Positions 1-10,981 are shown, numbered from the stretch's first letter. The stretch is DNA of 46,117 nucleotides from Caryophanales bacterium (GCA_014896555.1 JADBKC010000005.1:1-46117), one strand, 5' to 3'. Notes: a model not told the origin generated them from the letters alone. Numbers and translations: made by a program.

Positions 1-258
1 TGGTGCCGAGAACCTGCTCATAAAGGAAAAGACAAAAACGCTTCGTATAGTGTTGATGAGAACCAATCGATTCAAAGGAAGACGTAAAGACTTCGTTACA
101 GTTTCGGCAACGATAACGTTTTACAAGCACCAGTAAATATAATGGTTTGTTCAACACGGATAAATCCCGAATTTTCCTTGTCCTTCTGTCGTGGACAAAA
201 GAAGTGAGAAACCCACAATGAGGACATCGTTCCTCCTAATCTTTTTTCTCAACATGAA
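1..258 (-). pseudogene. ISL3-family transposase, N-terminal fragment (runs off the left edge)
   Basis: Read on the minus strand, 235 down to 1 is open and encodes an ISL3-type N-terminal zinc-binding region. It has a CPHCG motif, then a basic stretch with RTRKIRDL, then KRYRCRNC, giving the expected two CxxC pairs. The same frame continues upstream as VHVEKKD before a TAG stop at 236-238, directly followed by EER and CPHCG, so the usual HVEKK..E.. lead-in is present but interrupted by a nonsense codon. The true start and 5' terminal repeat of the element are missing, because nosL sequence begins at about 258. It is a broken mobile-element remnant, and the part beyond the window edge cannot be judged. 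Family assignment is from motif recognition only. Confidence 0.75.
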
Positions 259-260
259 CT

Positions 261-593
261 GTGCTTGCCAATAATAAGACGATGAAATTTGATGATATTG
301 GCTGTATGTATAAATGGATAAGCGAAAATAAAGATCAAAAGATCCAGGCGAAATTCGTTCGTGATGTCAATACGAAGAAGTGGCTCGAAGCTGAAAAGGC
401 TACCTATGTTTATGGAAAATCCTTGAAAACTCCTATGTCTTACAATGTTGTTGCTTTTCAAAATAAAAACGATGCCCAATCGTTTGCAAAGAAAAATAAC
501 GGCACAGTCTTATCCTATGATGACCTGAATTCTCATAAATGGGTAAAGAATAAAGATATGATGAAAAAGATGAAAGGCAACAAGGCATCTTAA
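261..593 (+). pseudogene. nosL: NosL-type copper lipoprotein, 5'-truncated
   Basis: NosL proteins are membrane-anchored copper carriers used to mature nitrous-oxide reductase. This frame (110 codons from a GTG) carries the NosL core: MKFDDIGCMYKW, a KFVRD segment, ATYVYGKSLKTPM, and a C-terminal HKW. Missing are the lipoprotein signal, the lipobox cysteine and the N-terminal Cys/Met copper-site region, roughly the first third of a normal NosL. There is a TGA in frame just upstream (255-257) and no ribosome site before 261. The ISL3 transposase fragment lies immediately upstream on the other strand. I read this as a gene decapitated by an IS-associated deletion and probably non-functional. The downstream nosY/nosF-like pair supports the identification. 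Confidence 0.72.
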
Positions 594-621
594 TAGGTTA
601 AATTACAAATAAATATCGATG

Positions 622-658
622 AGTGTAAAAGACAATCGGAAAGGTTGTCTTTTACACT
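622..658 (+). terminator. Perfect 14-bp hairpin after the nosL remnant
   Basis: Positions 622-635 pair perfectly with 645-658 across a 9-nt loop. The stem is AT-rich with a CTTTT run in the right arm. It sits 28 bp after the nosL stop and about 60 bp before nosY, so it could separate the two transcripts. There is no long U-tract after the stem, so terminator function is inferred. Confidence 0.5.
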
Positions 659-720
659 ATGTGCATGAATGATTGAGATGAATAAGAAAGGATCTGTTTA
701 CTCGAAAGGAGTGACAATCA

Positions 721-1533
721 ATGTGGAACATTTGGCGCTCAGAACTTATGTTATCGTTTAGACAGCGAACGTATTATTCTTTCGTTATTGTGTGGGTGGT
801 GATTCTCGGATTTTTATTTTTGCTCCAAGGGACATCTCCTGCCTTTAGCGGATATACCAATATAACCGGAACCATCATGAATCTGCTTCTTTATATCATT
901 CCGTTGTTTATGCTGATTAATGGATCGTTTTCGATCGCAAACGAAATGGAAAATGGTCAATTTCGTTTGTTATCCACGTATCCGCTTTCCAGTATTTCAT
1001 ATGTCATTGGAAAGGTTGCGGGCCAATTTACTTCTCAGTTGCTGATTTTTACTTTAAGTTATGGGATTAGTTTGATGATTGGATTGCTTTCTGGAATACC
1101 TTTTTCCATGAAATGGATTACCGCGCTCTATTTTTTTGCTGTGAGTCTTATCTTTTTTTTCCTCCTAATGGGGATTGTTATTGGCTCCTTTACTTCTACG
1201 CGGTGGCAGGCATTGTCGATTTCAGTTTTTGTCTGGTTTTTCCTGATCATGCTATGGCCTACCGCTTTGATTAGCGTGTTGAACAATGTCCCTTATCAAA
1301 TGATCGGTCTCATTTTGAAAACCTTCCTTTTTGTGAATCCAGCTGAACTTATTCGCTTTATTTTTGTTATACAGCTGAATGGAGGCTCTATTTTTGGCGA
1401 AGCATATGACTCGCTAGTGTCCTTCTACGAACATTGGCTGTCATGGACGGTGCTTTTCTACTACACCGTAGTAGTTCTGTTTATTAGTATAGTAGTTTCC
1501 GATGCAAATCTAACGATGAGGAGAAGAAAATAA
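721..1533 (+). CDS. nosY: NosY-like ABC transporter permease
   Basis: This 270-aa polytopic membrane protein is the permease partner of the following ATPase. It has about six hydrophobic segments, starting with one at roughly residues 20-40 after a short basic N-terminus, and an NEMENGQFRLLSTYPLS loop (about 78-94) typical of ABC-2/NosY-type permeases. The start is supported by GAAAGGAGTG upstream of ATG 721. The stop TAA (1531-1533) shares a base with the ATG of the ATPase, so the two are translationally coupled. NosY with NosF and NosD is known to support assembly of the CuZ centre of nitrous-oxide reductase. Here the assignment rests on the NosL remnant and gene order. A general ABC-2 export role is possible, as no nosD or nosZ lies in the window. 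Confidence 0.68.
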   Translation: MWNIWRSELMLSFRQRTYYSFVIVWVVILGFLFLLQGTSPAFSGYTNITGTIMNLLLYIIPLFMLINGSFSIANEMENGQFRLLSTYPLSSISYVIGKVAGQFTSQLLIFTLSYGISLMIGLLSGIPFSMKWITALYFFAVSLIFFFLLMGIVIGSFTSTRWQALSISVFVWFFLIMLWPTALISVLNNVPYQMIGLILKTFLFVNPAELIRFIFVIQLNGGSIFGEAYDSLVSFYEHWLSWTVLFYYTVVVLFISIVVSDANLTMRRRK

Positions 1534-2252
1534 TGTTTGTTGTCCAAAACATATCGAAAGTGTATAAACATCATGTCGCATTGGCTCCTATGTCTTTTGA
1601 AGCCGATAGTGGAGATTGCGTTGTACTTTGTGGCGGGAACGGTGCGGGAAAAAGCACACTCATTGATATGTTGTCTGGAATCTCTACCCCTTCTAGCGGC
1701 ACCGTTTCATTCAATGAATTATCTTTGGAAAAAAACCGAAAGGAATATTTGTCTCAAATCTCTTATATGCCGGATGATTTTTTTGCACAAGGACACTTGA
1801 AAGTAAAAGAATTTCTCTCATTTTACGGTTCTCTTCGAAAAATTCCAACAGACAGAATAGACGAAGTATTATCGATTGTCGGGCTGCTGGAAAAGAAGAA
1901 CGTCAAGGTCAATCAATTATCAAAAGGGATGAGGCAGCGCCTTTTATTTGGTCAAGCGTTGTTGCCTGAAGCGAAAGTGATCTTGTTAGATGAACCGACA
2001 AACGGTTTGGATCCATATTGGATTAACCAATTCGTTCAAATTATGAAAAAGCTGAAAGAACAGGGAACAATCATTATTTTTTCTACGCATATGATGGATG
2101 TGGCGGCTGAATTGGGAGATCGGATTATTTTCCTTGAAAGCGGAAAAGTAGTAAAAGAACTAGAAAATCCTCATGACAATGTTCAAGAATTTACATTCAA
2201 CCTACTTACGATGTATCGGGAAATGAAAGGAAGCTCTAATTCGGATTGCTGA
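1533..2252 (+). CDS. nosF: NosF-like ABC transporter ATP-binding protein
   Basis: This 239-aa ATPase carries a Walker A GGNGAGKST (residues 34-42), an LSKGMRQRL signature (129-137), Walker B VILLDEP (149-155) followed by TNGLDP, and an H-loop in IIFSTHMMD. It is a stand-alone nucleotide-binding domain of ABC-2 type, matching the preceding permease with which it shares one base. In nos clusters this protein powers the NosFY transporter that supplies a sulphur species for copper-centre assembly. That is family knowledge, and the link depends on the adjacent nosL fragment. All catalytic motifs are intact, so the pair may still be expressed although the upstream nos genes are disrupted. Confidence 0.72.
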   Translation: MFVVQNISKVYKHHVALAPMSFEADSGDCVVLCGGNGAGKSTLIDMLSGISTPSSGTVSFNELSLEKNRKEYLSQISYMPDDFFAQGHLKVKEFLSFYGSLRKIPTDRIDEVLSIVGLLEKKNVKVNQLSKGMRQRLLFGQALLPEAKVILLDEPTNGLDPYWINQFVQIMKKLKEQGTIIIFSTHMMDVAAELGDRIIFLESGKVVKELENPHDNVQEFTFNLLTMYREMKGSSNSDC

Positions 2253-2354
2253 AAAGAAATATCACATATCTATTTTTACGCTGCTGCTTGATATGGTCAT
2301 GTGCAGAAGGATTTCGCCTTTTCGATTGCAGCATTTTGCCAATAAAATATATTT

Positions 2355-2380
2355 CCATTTTTGATCAAAAATGGGTTTTT
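2355..2380 (+). terminator. Palindromic terminator-like site after nosF
   Basis: A 20-bp perfect palindrome at 2355-2374 (8-bp arms around GATC) is followed by GTTTTT. It lies about 100 bp after the nosF stop and is the best candidate end for the nosYF transcript. Confidence 0.5.
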
Positions 2381-2516
2381 ATGACCTTGAGCTCTTCTTG
2401 CAAAACAAGCCTTCCCATTTTATAATTGCGATCGTATCCTATGGTTCTAAATTGTGATGGTAAAATGAAGCAAGAAAAGAATGAAAGGGAATAAGGCGAT
2501 GTAGGAGGGCTTTAGC

Positions 2517-3071
2517 ATGGGGTTTCATGGGCAAAAAATTTTACCGGCGATCCGTTCCATGAAGGATTTTGAAAAAATGCTGGAGATGCCGTATCAATAT
2601 GGAGTATTTCTTGATCTTCATCTTGGAATGGTCAAAAGCGTGTTTGAGTATGCACGCCGATATGACAAAAAGATGTTTCTGCATGTTGATTTGATACATG
2701 GTTTAACGAGCGATGAGAATGCGACTGAATTTATCGCCCAGTATGCCAAGCCTTACGGGATCATTTCCACAAAAGGCAGCGTCATTTTGAAAGCGAAGCA
2801 AAAAGGGATTTACGCGACACAACGCGCTTTTATCATCGATTCCAGCGCTCTTGAGAGAAGCGTCAAAATGATCGAAAAAACCAATCCGGATTATATTGAA
2901 GTTCTTCCCGGTGTTGTGCCGAAAATTATAAAAGAACTTCATATGAAAACGAAAAAGCCAATATTTGCCGGAGGACTGATCGAAACTGTGGAAGAGGTGG
3001 AACAAGCTTTAGCGGCAGGGGCCTGCGCGATAACGACTTCCAATGTGGATTTATGGAAACAATTTATATAG
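2517..3071 (+). CDS. glpP: Glycerol uptake operon antiterminator
   Basis: This 184-aa protein is a TIM-barrel-type RNA-binding regulator. GlpP binds glycerol-3-phosphate and prevents termination in the leaders of glp transcripts in Bacillus. Recognisable segments include QKILPAIRSMKDF at the N-terminus, FLDLHLGMV, MFLHVDLIHGL, GIISTKG, EVLPGVVPKII and the C-terminal GGLIETVEEVEQALAAGA. The length matches the family. ATG 2517 is preceded by TAGGAGGG at suitable spacing. It lies directly upstream of glpF, and both glpF and glpD in this window have leader hairpins of the kind GlpP acts on. That makes the regulator and its targets contiguous. Confidence 0.95.
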   Translation: MGFHGQKILPAIRSMKDFEKMLEMPYQYGVFLDLHLGMVKSVFEYARRYDKKMFLHVDLIHGLTSDENATEFIAQYAKPYGIISTKGSVILKAKQKGIYATQRAFIIDSSALERSVKMIEKTNPDYIEVLPGVVPKIIKELHMKTKKPIFAGGLIETVEEVEQALAAGACAITTSNVDLWKQFI

Positions 3072-3179
3072 GGACGGCTGGCAAATATCGATCGCATTGC
3101 CGCGAACACTTGAGACAGGAAAAGAAAGAAGTCCCCCTCTTTTTATAAAAAATAATAGATAGAAAATGTAAAATCATGA

Positions 3180-3208
3180 TTGACAACGCTTTCATTAATC
3201 GTTATGAT
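3180..3208 (+). promoter_or_regulatory. SigA-type glpFK promoter with overlapping cre site
   Basis: TTGACA (3180-3185), a 17-bp spacer and TATGAT (3203-3208) form a near-consensus SigA promoter. The bases 3181-3194 read TGACAACGCTTTCA. Their reverse complement, TGAAAGCGTTGTCA, matches the CcpA cre consensus closely. A cre overlapping the -35 region is known for B. subtilis glpFK and implies carbon catabolite repression. Confidence 0.85.
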
Positions 3209-3246
3209 GGAGTTAAGTTAATAGATTTGTGACGGAGATGAAAGAG

Positions 3247-3297
3247 ACTCACAAAATCCTCATAATCATGAGAGATTTCGTGGGTTTTTTGTTTTTT
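3247..3297 (+). promoter_or_regulatory. GlpP-responsive leader terminator upstream of glpFK
   Basis: The leader contains an imperfect inverted repeat: a CTCACAAAATCCTCAT arm (about 3248-3264) pairs with ATGAGAGATTTCGTGGG (about 3268-3284), followed by TTTTTT. This is the arrangement described for the B. subtilis glpFK leader, where GlpP with glycerol-3-phosphate allows readthrough. Confidence 0.85.
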
Positions 3298-3326
3298 AGA
3301 AAAGGATTGTAAAAGGGGATGATGAG

Positions 3327-5653
<2,327 letters not shown>

Positions 5654-5663
5654 CAAAGTATGT

Positions 5664-5757
5664 TATAATAAAAACAAGTTAATAATAAGTCTAGAGATTA
5701 GGAGAGACCAAGAAGCATTATAGGTTGCTGTAATGTTTATTTGGTCTCTCCTTTTTT
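5664..5757 (+). promoter_or_regulatory. glpD leader: -10 element and GlpP-type terminator
   Basis: A TATAAT at 5664-5669 without a clear -35 lies 10 bp after glpK. Downstream, GGAGAGACCAA (5701-5711) pairs perfectly with TTGGTCTCTCC (5741-5751), followed by TTTTTT. An inner GCATTA/TAATGT pairing is also possible. It resembles the glpFK leader in position and in the GAGAC motif, so glpD is probably also under GlpP antitermination. Confidence 0.82.
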
Positions 5758-5796
5758 ATGGGCTCATGTACATTTTGGAATGGGGAGGGAGCTATC

Positions 5797-7470
5797 ATGA
5801 TTTTTTCCTCAGAAAATCGTGGCGATGTGATAAAGAAGATGAAAACAGATTCATTTGATTTATTAGTGATCGGCGGGGGCATTACTGGCTGCGGAATCGC
5901 TTTGGATGCTGCAACAAGAGGAATGAAAACGGCATTGGTCGAAATGCAGGATTTCGCGGCAGGAACTTCAAGCCGTTCTACCAAACTAGTGCATGGCGGT
6001 TTGCGGTATTTGAAACAATTGGAAGTCAAAATGGTCGCTGAGGTCGGGAAAGAACGGGCGATTGTGTACGAAAACGGGCCGCATGTTACGACTCCGGAAT
6101 GGATGCTTCTTCCGTTTCATAAAGGCGGGACGTTTGGCGCGTTTACGACAAGCATTGGGCTGCGTCTTTATGATTTCTTGGCAGGCGTCAAAAAATCGGA
6201 AAGAAGGACGATACTTTCCGCTGAAGAAACGCTGCGCAAAGAACCGCTTATTAAAAAAGAAGGATTAAAAGGCGGCGGATACTATGTTGAATATCGGACG
6301 GACGACGCTCGGCTTACGATTGAAGCGGCGAAAAAAGCAGTTGAAAAAGGCGCTTGCTTACTGAATTATGTCAAAGCGGAAGAATTCTTATATCGTGACC
6401 GAAAAATCGTTGGCGCCCGCGTAAAGGATTGTTTGACAGGGGAAAGTTTTGAAATTCGTGCCAAAAAAGTGGTCAATGCCGCCGGGCCGTGGGTGGATGA
6501 AGTGCGAAAAAAAGACTATTCAATGAATGATAAACATTTGCGCCTGACAAAGGGAGTTCATATTGTCATCGATCAATCCGTATTCCCGCTAAGGCAGGCG
6601 GTATACTTTGACACCCCAGATGGCCGAATGGTGTTCGCCATTCCACGGGCGGGGAAAACGTATGTTGGTACAACCGATACTTTCTATGACGGCGACGCCC
6701 GCTATCCAAAGCCGCTTAAAAAAGACTGGGAATACTTGCTGAACGCTATTCACTTTATGTTTCCAGAAGTTCAAGTAAGCGAAAAAGATATTGAATCCAG
6801 CTGGGCAGGAGTGCGGCCGCTCATTTACGAGGAAGGGAAGGATCCTTCGGAAATATCCCGCAAAGACGAAGTATGGAAAGGAGAAAGCGGCTTGATCACC
6901 ATCGCCGGCGGAAAGTTAACCGGCTACCGTAAAATGGCGGAAACAGTAGTGGATCTAGTGGCGAAAGAATTGGCGTCAGAGGAAGGAAAAACGTTTAAGC
7001 CTTGCCAAACCCGCTATTTGCCGATTTCAGGCGGCGATGTCGGCGGATCGGACAATTGGCCGATTTTCGTGACGCAAATGGCCAAAAAAGCGGCTCAATA
7101 CGGCCTGGAGGAAGAGGAAGGAAGGAGACTCGTGCAGCTATACGGTTCCAATGCAGAAATTTTATACAAGATAGCCAGTGAATATCAAAAAGCATCCGGT
7201 GAAAAGCTGCTCCCAGCCGCTATATACGCTCAGCTCCTGTATGCCATCCGCTATGAAATGGCCGTAACACCTGTCGACTTTTTTATTCGAAGGACAGGTT
7301 CTGTTTTCTTCGATATTGAATGGGCAAAAAAATGGAAAGACCCCGTTGTGGCGACGATGGCAGACATTTTTCAATGGGATCAAGAAACGAAAGAATCTTA
7401 TGTGTATGAATTAGAAAAAGAAATGACTGATGCGGAAACACCGATTGATGCCAGCGGACATACAAAATGA
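5797..7470 (+). CDS. glpD: Aerobic glycerol-3-phosphate dehydrogenase
   Basis: GlpD is a membrane-associated FAD enzyme that oxidises glycerol-3-phosphate to dihydroxyacetone phosphate and feeds electrons to quinone. The 557-aa product shows the FAD dinucleotide fold [13 protein letters not shown] (glycine motif at 26-31). It also has the GlpD signatures [16 protein letters not shown] and [12 protein letters not shown], plus GRMVFAIPR and [16 protein letters not shown] chose ATG 5797, preceded by GGGGAGGGAG. The earlier in-frame ATG 5758 overlaps the leader terminator's U-tract and would add a 13-residue extension not expected for the family. The upstream leader hairpin ties it to the GlpP regulon. 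Confidence 0.96.
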   Translation: MIFSSENRGDVIKKMKTDSFDLLVIGGGITGCGIALDAATRGMKTALVEMQDFAAGTSSRSTKLVHGGLRYLKQLEVKMVAEVGKERAIVYENGPHVTTPEWMLLPFHKGGTFGAFTTSIGLRLYDFLAGVKKSERRTILSAEETLRKEPLIKKEGLKGGGYYVEYRTDDARLTIEAAKKAVEKGACLLNYVKAEEFLYRDRKIVGARVKDCLTGESFEIRAKKVVNAAGPWVDEVRKKDYSMNDKHLRLTKGVHIVIDQSVFPLRQAVYFDTPDGRMVFAIPRAGKTYVGTTDTFYDGDARYPKPLKKDWEYLLNAIHFMFPEVQVSEKDIESSWAGVRPLIYEEGKDPSEISRKDEVWKGESGLITIAGGKLTGYRKMAETVVDLVAKELASEEGKTFKPCQTRYLPISGGDVGGSDNWPIFVTQMAKKAAQYGLEEEEGRRLVQLYGSNAEILYKIASEYQKASGEKLLPAAIYAQLLYAIRYEMAVTPVDFFIRRTGSVFFDIEWAKKWKDPVVATMADIFQWDQETKESYVYELEKEMTDAETPIDASGHTK

Positions 7471-7518
7471 AGCCGTTCTTGACTTTCATTAGATAAGGCA
7501 ATGGATAGTGCATAATCC

Positions 7519-7552
7519 TGCCCCGGTCACTCCTATGAGCCGGGGCATTTTT
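7519..7552 (+). terminator. Rho-independent terminator after glpD
   Basis: TGCCCCGG (7519-7526) pairs with CCGGGGCA (7540-7547), followed by TTTTT. The GC-rich stem ends the glp cluster. Confidence 0.88.
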
Positions 7553-7629
7553 AACGGAGAAAGACAAAAAATTTTTTGCTGCTCTTCCAGTAAATAATAA
7601 TTCAAATTTTTTGTCATTTATTTAAGGGG

Positions 7630-7659
7630 TGTACAAAATAGCTGATGATCGTATATAAT
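7630..7659 (+). promoter_or_regulatory. Probable promoter of tRNA-Ser
   Basis: TGTACA (7630-7635), 18 bp, then TATAAT (7654-7659). The -10 is consensus and the -35 weak. It is 35 bp upstream of the mature tRNA start. Confidence 0.6.
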
Positions 7660-7694
7660 ATATTTTGCGCTAATGAAACACGAAAGGACGATAT

Positions 7695-7782
7695 GGAGAA
7701 GTACCCAAGCGGCTGAAGGGGACGCACTCGAAATGCGTTAGGACGGGTGACCGTCGCGTGGGTTCAAATCCCACCTTCTCCG
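7695..7782 (+). tRNA. tRNA-Ser (anticodon CGA)
   Basis: The 88-nt sequence folds as a class II tRNA. Acceptor strand GGAGAAG (7695-7701) pairs with CTTCTCC (7775-7781), with discriminator G. The anticodon stem is ACGCA/TGCGT around loop CTCGAAA, giving anticodon CGA, which reads UCG. A long variable arm is typical of tRNA-Ser, and the T-arm GTGGGTTCAAATCCCAC is intact. CCA is not encoded. It is a single tRNA gene with its own promoter and terminator. Confidence 0.95.
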
Positions 7783-7794
7783 TTACCCATTGAT

Positions 7795-7831
7795 AAGAGG
7801 TTCTCGGGTTGATTCCGAGGATCTCTTTTTT
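7795..7831 (+). terminator. Terminator after tRNA-Ser
   Basis: AAGAGGTTCTCGGG (7795-7808) pairs with TCCGAGGATCTCTT (7814-7827), with G-U pairs, followed by further T residues. Confidence 0.85.
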
Positions 7832-7848
7832 GATTTATTCGACTATGG

Positions 7849-7882
7849 ATAGGTCCCTCCTTTCAAACTAGGAGGGACCTAT
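7849..7882 (-). terminator. Inverted repeat at the end of the DacA-like gene
   Basis: A perfect 13-bp stem: 7849-7861 with 7870-7882, loop of 8 nt. It lies 18 bp beyond the minus-strand stop codon at 7901. There is little U-tract on either side, so termination is inferred from position and stem strength. Confidence 0.6.
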
Positions 7883-7900
7883 TTGTGGATTCAATCTTCC

Positions 7901-9193
7901 TTAGAATATTTCATTCATAAGGGTGGCAAACCAGTTTTCTTTTTGGATCTCTTCTTTTACCGTTGCTTTTACTTGCGCTTTTTTCTCTAATTCTGGCGTT
8001 AAATATCCGTAAGAACCATCCCGTAGCGTAATTTTCCCAATAACAGTTCCTTTTTTAACGGGAGATTTCAGTTTCTTTTCATCTGTTAAAAATTTGGGCA
8101 TAATCGTCAGCTTTGCTTCGATAGAATGGCTGTTTTTAGGAATTAAATCCGCAATCGTTTTAGATGCAATCGCTGCTTTTTCTTTTGTGCCGTTTTCGAC
8201 GGAAATTTTTTGTTGGCTCGACGGCAAGAATTTGTCCGGTGAAATTTTTTGATAGTCCCAATGGGCAAAACCGTAGTCCAACAGTTTTTGAACCTGCATG
8301 TAACGAGCTTTTGAAGATCGTTTTCCTTTTTTATTTTTGGCGTCTATGACGACAGCAATCAATTCGCGCTGTTCTCTTTTTGCTAATGCTACAATGCCGT
8401 AGCCTGCTGCATCATTCATCCCTGTTTTCAAACCAATGGCGCCTTTATAAGAATATTTCCCGTTTGGCAGCAGTTGATTTTTATTGCGTAGAGGGATGCT
8501 GTACGAACTTGTAACAGGAAACTGATCTCGTTCTTTTTTCTCGATACCCATTTCATTTGGGAAAGAATGAACGAAATGGTATGCCAATAAAGCGAGATCG
8601 CGGGCCGACATCTTATTTTCGCCATCAGAAGCTGTTCCTTCCACTTGGTAAGGAGCAAGATCCTGGTTGTTTAATCCGGAAGTATTCACAAAAGAAGAAT
8701 GTTTCAAGCCAAGCTGTCTTGCTTTATCATTCATCATTTCGACAAAGTGCTTATCCGATTTGCCGGCCATTTGACCGAGAGCACGGCTGGCAGCGTTGGC
8801 GGATACTAGCGTCATAGCGTTGTATAAATCACGCACTGTGTATGATTGCCCTTTATAAAGCGGAACATTTCCCAGCCCCGGCCTAGTGGACAAGTCTTGA
8901 TCGGAGGCATCCGCATGATAGACATCATCCCATTTGAGGTCGCCTTGTTGGATTTTTTCTAAAATGAGATATTGTGTCATCAACTTAGACATACTGGCGA
9001 CTGGCAGCGATTCATCCATATTTTGTCCATAAAGAATTTTCCCCGATTTTGCATCCACTAAAATCGCGGCTTTGGCATGAACGCTGATATCACTAGCTGC
9101 TTCCGCTTTCCAATAGCGGCCGCTTGGAAACGACAAACTAATCCCAGCGATGAGAAGGATCGCGGCCATATACATTTTTACATATCGAATCAT
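7901..9193 (-). CDS. D-alanyl-D-alanine carboxypeptidase, DacA/PBP5-like (peptidase S11)
   Basis: This enzyme removes the terminal D-Ala from peptidoglycan pentapeptides outside the membrane. The start is taken as ATG 9193, about 11 nt after GGAG; the GTG at 9205 overlaps that site. The 430-aa protein has a signal peptide (residues 7-24 hydrophobic, AEAAS cleavage region at about 30-34). The S11 catalytic motifs are SMSK (S67, K70), SAN (131-133) and KTG (256-258). A C-terminal beta-rich PBP5_C domain follows, ending in a short segment ENWFATLMNEIF that could act as an amphipathic membrane anchor, as in B. subtilis DacA. It stands alone between tRNA-Ser and a divergent permease gene. It could be DacA itself or a paralogue, so no symbol is assigned. 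Confidence 0.93.
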   Translation of the reverse strand: MIRYVKMYMAAILLIAGISLSFPSGRYWKAEAASDISVHAKAAILVDAKSGKILYGQNMDESLPVASMSKLMTQYLILEKIQQGDLKWDDVYHADASDQDLSTRPGLGNVPLYKGQSYTVRDLYNAMTLVSANAASRALGQMAGKSDKHFVEMMNDKARQLGLKHSSFVNTSGLNNQDLAPYQVEGTASDGENKMSARDLALLAYHFVHSFPNEMGIEKKERDQFPVTSSYSIPLRNKNQLLPNGKYSYKGAIGLKTGMNDAAGYGIVALAKREQRELIAVVIDAKNKKGKRSSKARYMQVQKLLDYGFAHWDYQKISPDKFLPSSQQKISVENGTKEKAAIASKTIADLIPKNSHSIEAKLTIMPKFLTDEKKLKSPVKKGTVIGKITLRDGSYGYLTPELEKKAQVKATVKEEIQKENWFATLMNEIF

Positions 9194-9488
9194 AAAATTT
9201 CCCACTCCTTCCCCCTTATTATATCTCGTTTTCTATATCACCAAATAAAAAAGTGGATGTGCTTGTTGGCTGTCTTCCTTTACTAACCTATTGTCATGGG
9301 CATTCCGCTCCTATTAGGAATAGCATGGAATACAGTTTAGGAGGGAAGAGAAAAGAAAAATAGAGTAAAGGAAAAATCTATCTCATAGAGAGAAGTGTTC
9401 TTGAAAGTTTGTGAAAATAATAAAACTAGTATACCATAGTAAAGAACATGATCTTTGGGCAGTTGCAGAAAGAAGGAGGAAACAGAAG

Positions 9489-10244
9489 TTGGCGATTGTT
9501 TTGACTATGTTTGTCATGGGGCTCTTGCTCGGTTTTATAGGAGCAGGGGGGTCTGGCTTTATTATTGCTATTTTGACTGTTTTATTTCACATTCCGATAC
9601 ATACGGCGCTGGGAACGTCGCTGACGGCAATGGCGTTTACCAGTTTATCAGGAGCTTATAGCCATTTTAGAGAAGGCAATACAACGGTGGGAGTTGGACT
9701 GGTTGTCGGAATATTTGGCGCGATAGGGTCTTACATAGGATCGAAAATTGCGACTGTTATCCCCAGCGGTGATCTTCATTGGCTCACAGCGGGAATGCTG
9801 TTTTTATCCTCCATTTTACTTTTAATCCGTTTATCCCTATTTAAAAAGGCGGAAGAAAAGGAAATGAAAGAAGTTAAATGGAATCAGCCGCTGACAATGA
9901 TAAAGGCGATAATACTTGGAATAGTGGCCGGAATTTTATCGGGAACATTTGGAATCGGGGCCACTCCTTTTATTCAGTTGGGTCTCCTGACATTGCTTGG
10001 ACTGACGATCCGCCAATCAGTAGGAACCACTATGCTAGTGATTTTGCCGATTGCGATCGGAGGAGGGACGGGGTACAGACAGGCAGGATATTTGGACTTG
10101 CTGCTGCTGATGGAAGTATTAGTAGGTACCATGACGGGGGCTTATGTAGGAGCTAAATTTACCAATCTGGCTCCGAAAAGTGTTTTAAAAGCAGCCATGG
10201 TTTTAACGCCGGCCGTAGCAGCGTTGCTGTTGTTAAAACAATAG
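9489..10244 (+). CDS. TauE/SafE-family (TSUP) membrane permease
   Basis: Proteins of this family move sulfite, sulfoacetate or related anions across the membrane. The substrate here is unknown. TTG 9489 is chosen as start because AGAAGGAGG precedes it by 9 nt. A GTG at 9411 in frame lacks a ribosome site and would add a charged, non-membrane tail. The 251-aa product has about eight hydrophobic segments and the two characteristic glycine-rich repeats, GFIGAGGSGFI near the N-terminus and GTFGIGATPFIQLG in the middle. That repeat pattern reflects the internal duplication of TSUP proteins. It is monocistronic, ending about 150 bp before a strong bidirectional hairpin. No sulphur-metabolism genes are adjacent. 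Confidence 0.85.
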   Translation: MAIVLTMFVMGLLLGFIGAGGSGFIIAILTVLFHIPIHTALGTSLTAMAFTSLSGAYSHFREGNTTVGVGLVVGIFGAIGSYIGSKIATVIPSGDLHWLTAGMLFLSSILLLIRLSLFKKAEEKEMKEVKWNQPLTMIKAIILGIVAGILSGTFGIGATPFIQLGLLTLLGLTIRQSVGTTMLVILPIAIGGGTGYRQAGYLDLLLLMEVLVGTMTGAYVGAKFTNLAPKSVLKAAMVLTPAVAALLLLKQ

Positions 10245-10400
10245 TTTCATATCGAAAAGACGGACCTCCTCTAGTCGATTCTTAAGGCACCTTTAACCAT
10301 ACATCAAATCTAGGCAAGGAGGCTTTTCATCAGATGAACCGGGATTACTATGAAACTCAGTTAGTTGCTATAAGAAAAACAAGGCAAAAAAGATGTATGA

Positions 10401-10440
10401 AAAACGGACTCCCTTCAAAAGAAGTTCTGTCCGTTTTTTT
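10401..10440. terminator. Bidirectional terminator
   Basis: AAAACGGAC...CCTTC (10401-10416) pairs with GAAG...GTCCGTTT (10421-10436), followed by T residues on the plus strand and preceded by an A-run that gives T's on the minus strand. It serves the TSUP permease gene and the small convergent minus-strand gene. Confidence 0.85.
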
Positions 10441-10441
10441 A

Positions 10442-10606
10442 TTAGTTTTCTTTTGTTTGTAATTTCCGCAAAAATTGTGCTTCTTGAAACTGTCTTCTCA
10501 GTTTTTTGGTGTCATAAAAATTTTTCAACTTTGGATACACGATGGAAGCAATTAATGCACCATATAAGAGCCATTTTTTTGCTTTTGAATTGGCCATATT
10601 CATCAT
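10442..10606 (-). CDS. Small hypothetical membrane-anchored protein
   Basis: I do not recognise this gene. From ATG 10606, with AAAGGA 6 nt upstream, it encodes 54 aa beginning MMNMANSKAKKW. A hydrophobic segment (LLYGALIASIVYP, about residues 12-24) is followed by a charged tail rich in Lys/Arg/Gln. That layout suggests a single-pass membrane protein with a cytoplasmic tail. The open frame extends upstream to 10729, but that part overlaps the ribosome site and is not needed. It ends 2 bp before a strong hairpin terminator, which supports a real transcript. Function unknown. Confidence 0.5.
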   Translation of the reverse strand: MMNMANSKAKKWLLYGALIASIVYPKLKNFYDTKKLRRQFQEAQFLRKLQTKEN

Positions 10607-10981
10607 CCCTTTTCCTTTGAATTCTCGTTGTAAAATAACGCTGTGCTTCAAAAATTTCATCCAACGGTTTGAAAACCGAAAGAAGGAAGCCTGGTCCTTA
10701 TTTTCCTTCGGCCATTTTAAACAAGCCATTTTATTAAATACTGTTCCGAATTAAATATACTATAAATATAGTTGGAATAAAAGTATGGATGTTTTTAAAA
10801 GTGTGATCATTTTTAAAATGAGTGTCGCAAAAACATCGTTGATAAAAAAGAATGGCGGGAAAAGGTTTCCGCTGCCTGTTTGCTTTTCATTTTAGCTTCA
10901 TTGTTTCTCTTTAGGAATAGGTCACCCGCCAAGCAAAAAATGCTAGGTGCGGGATCACTGCTTGAATACTAGATATTCGTT

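Noticed and set aside
2703-3005. Long minus-strand frame opposite glpP
   Set aside because: Antisense shadow of a well-supported gene, without a ribosome site or recognisable motifs.
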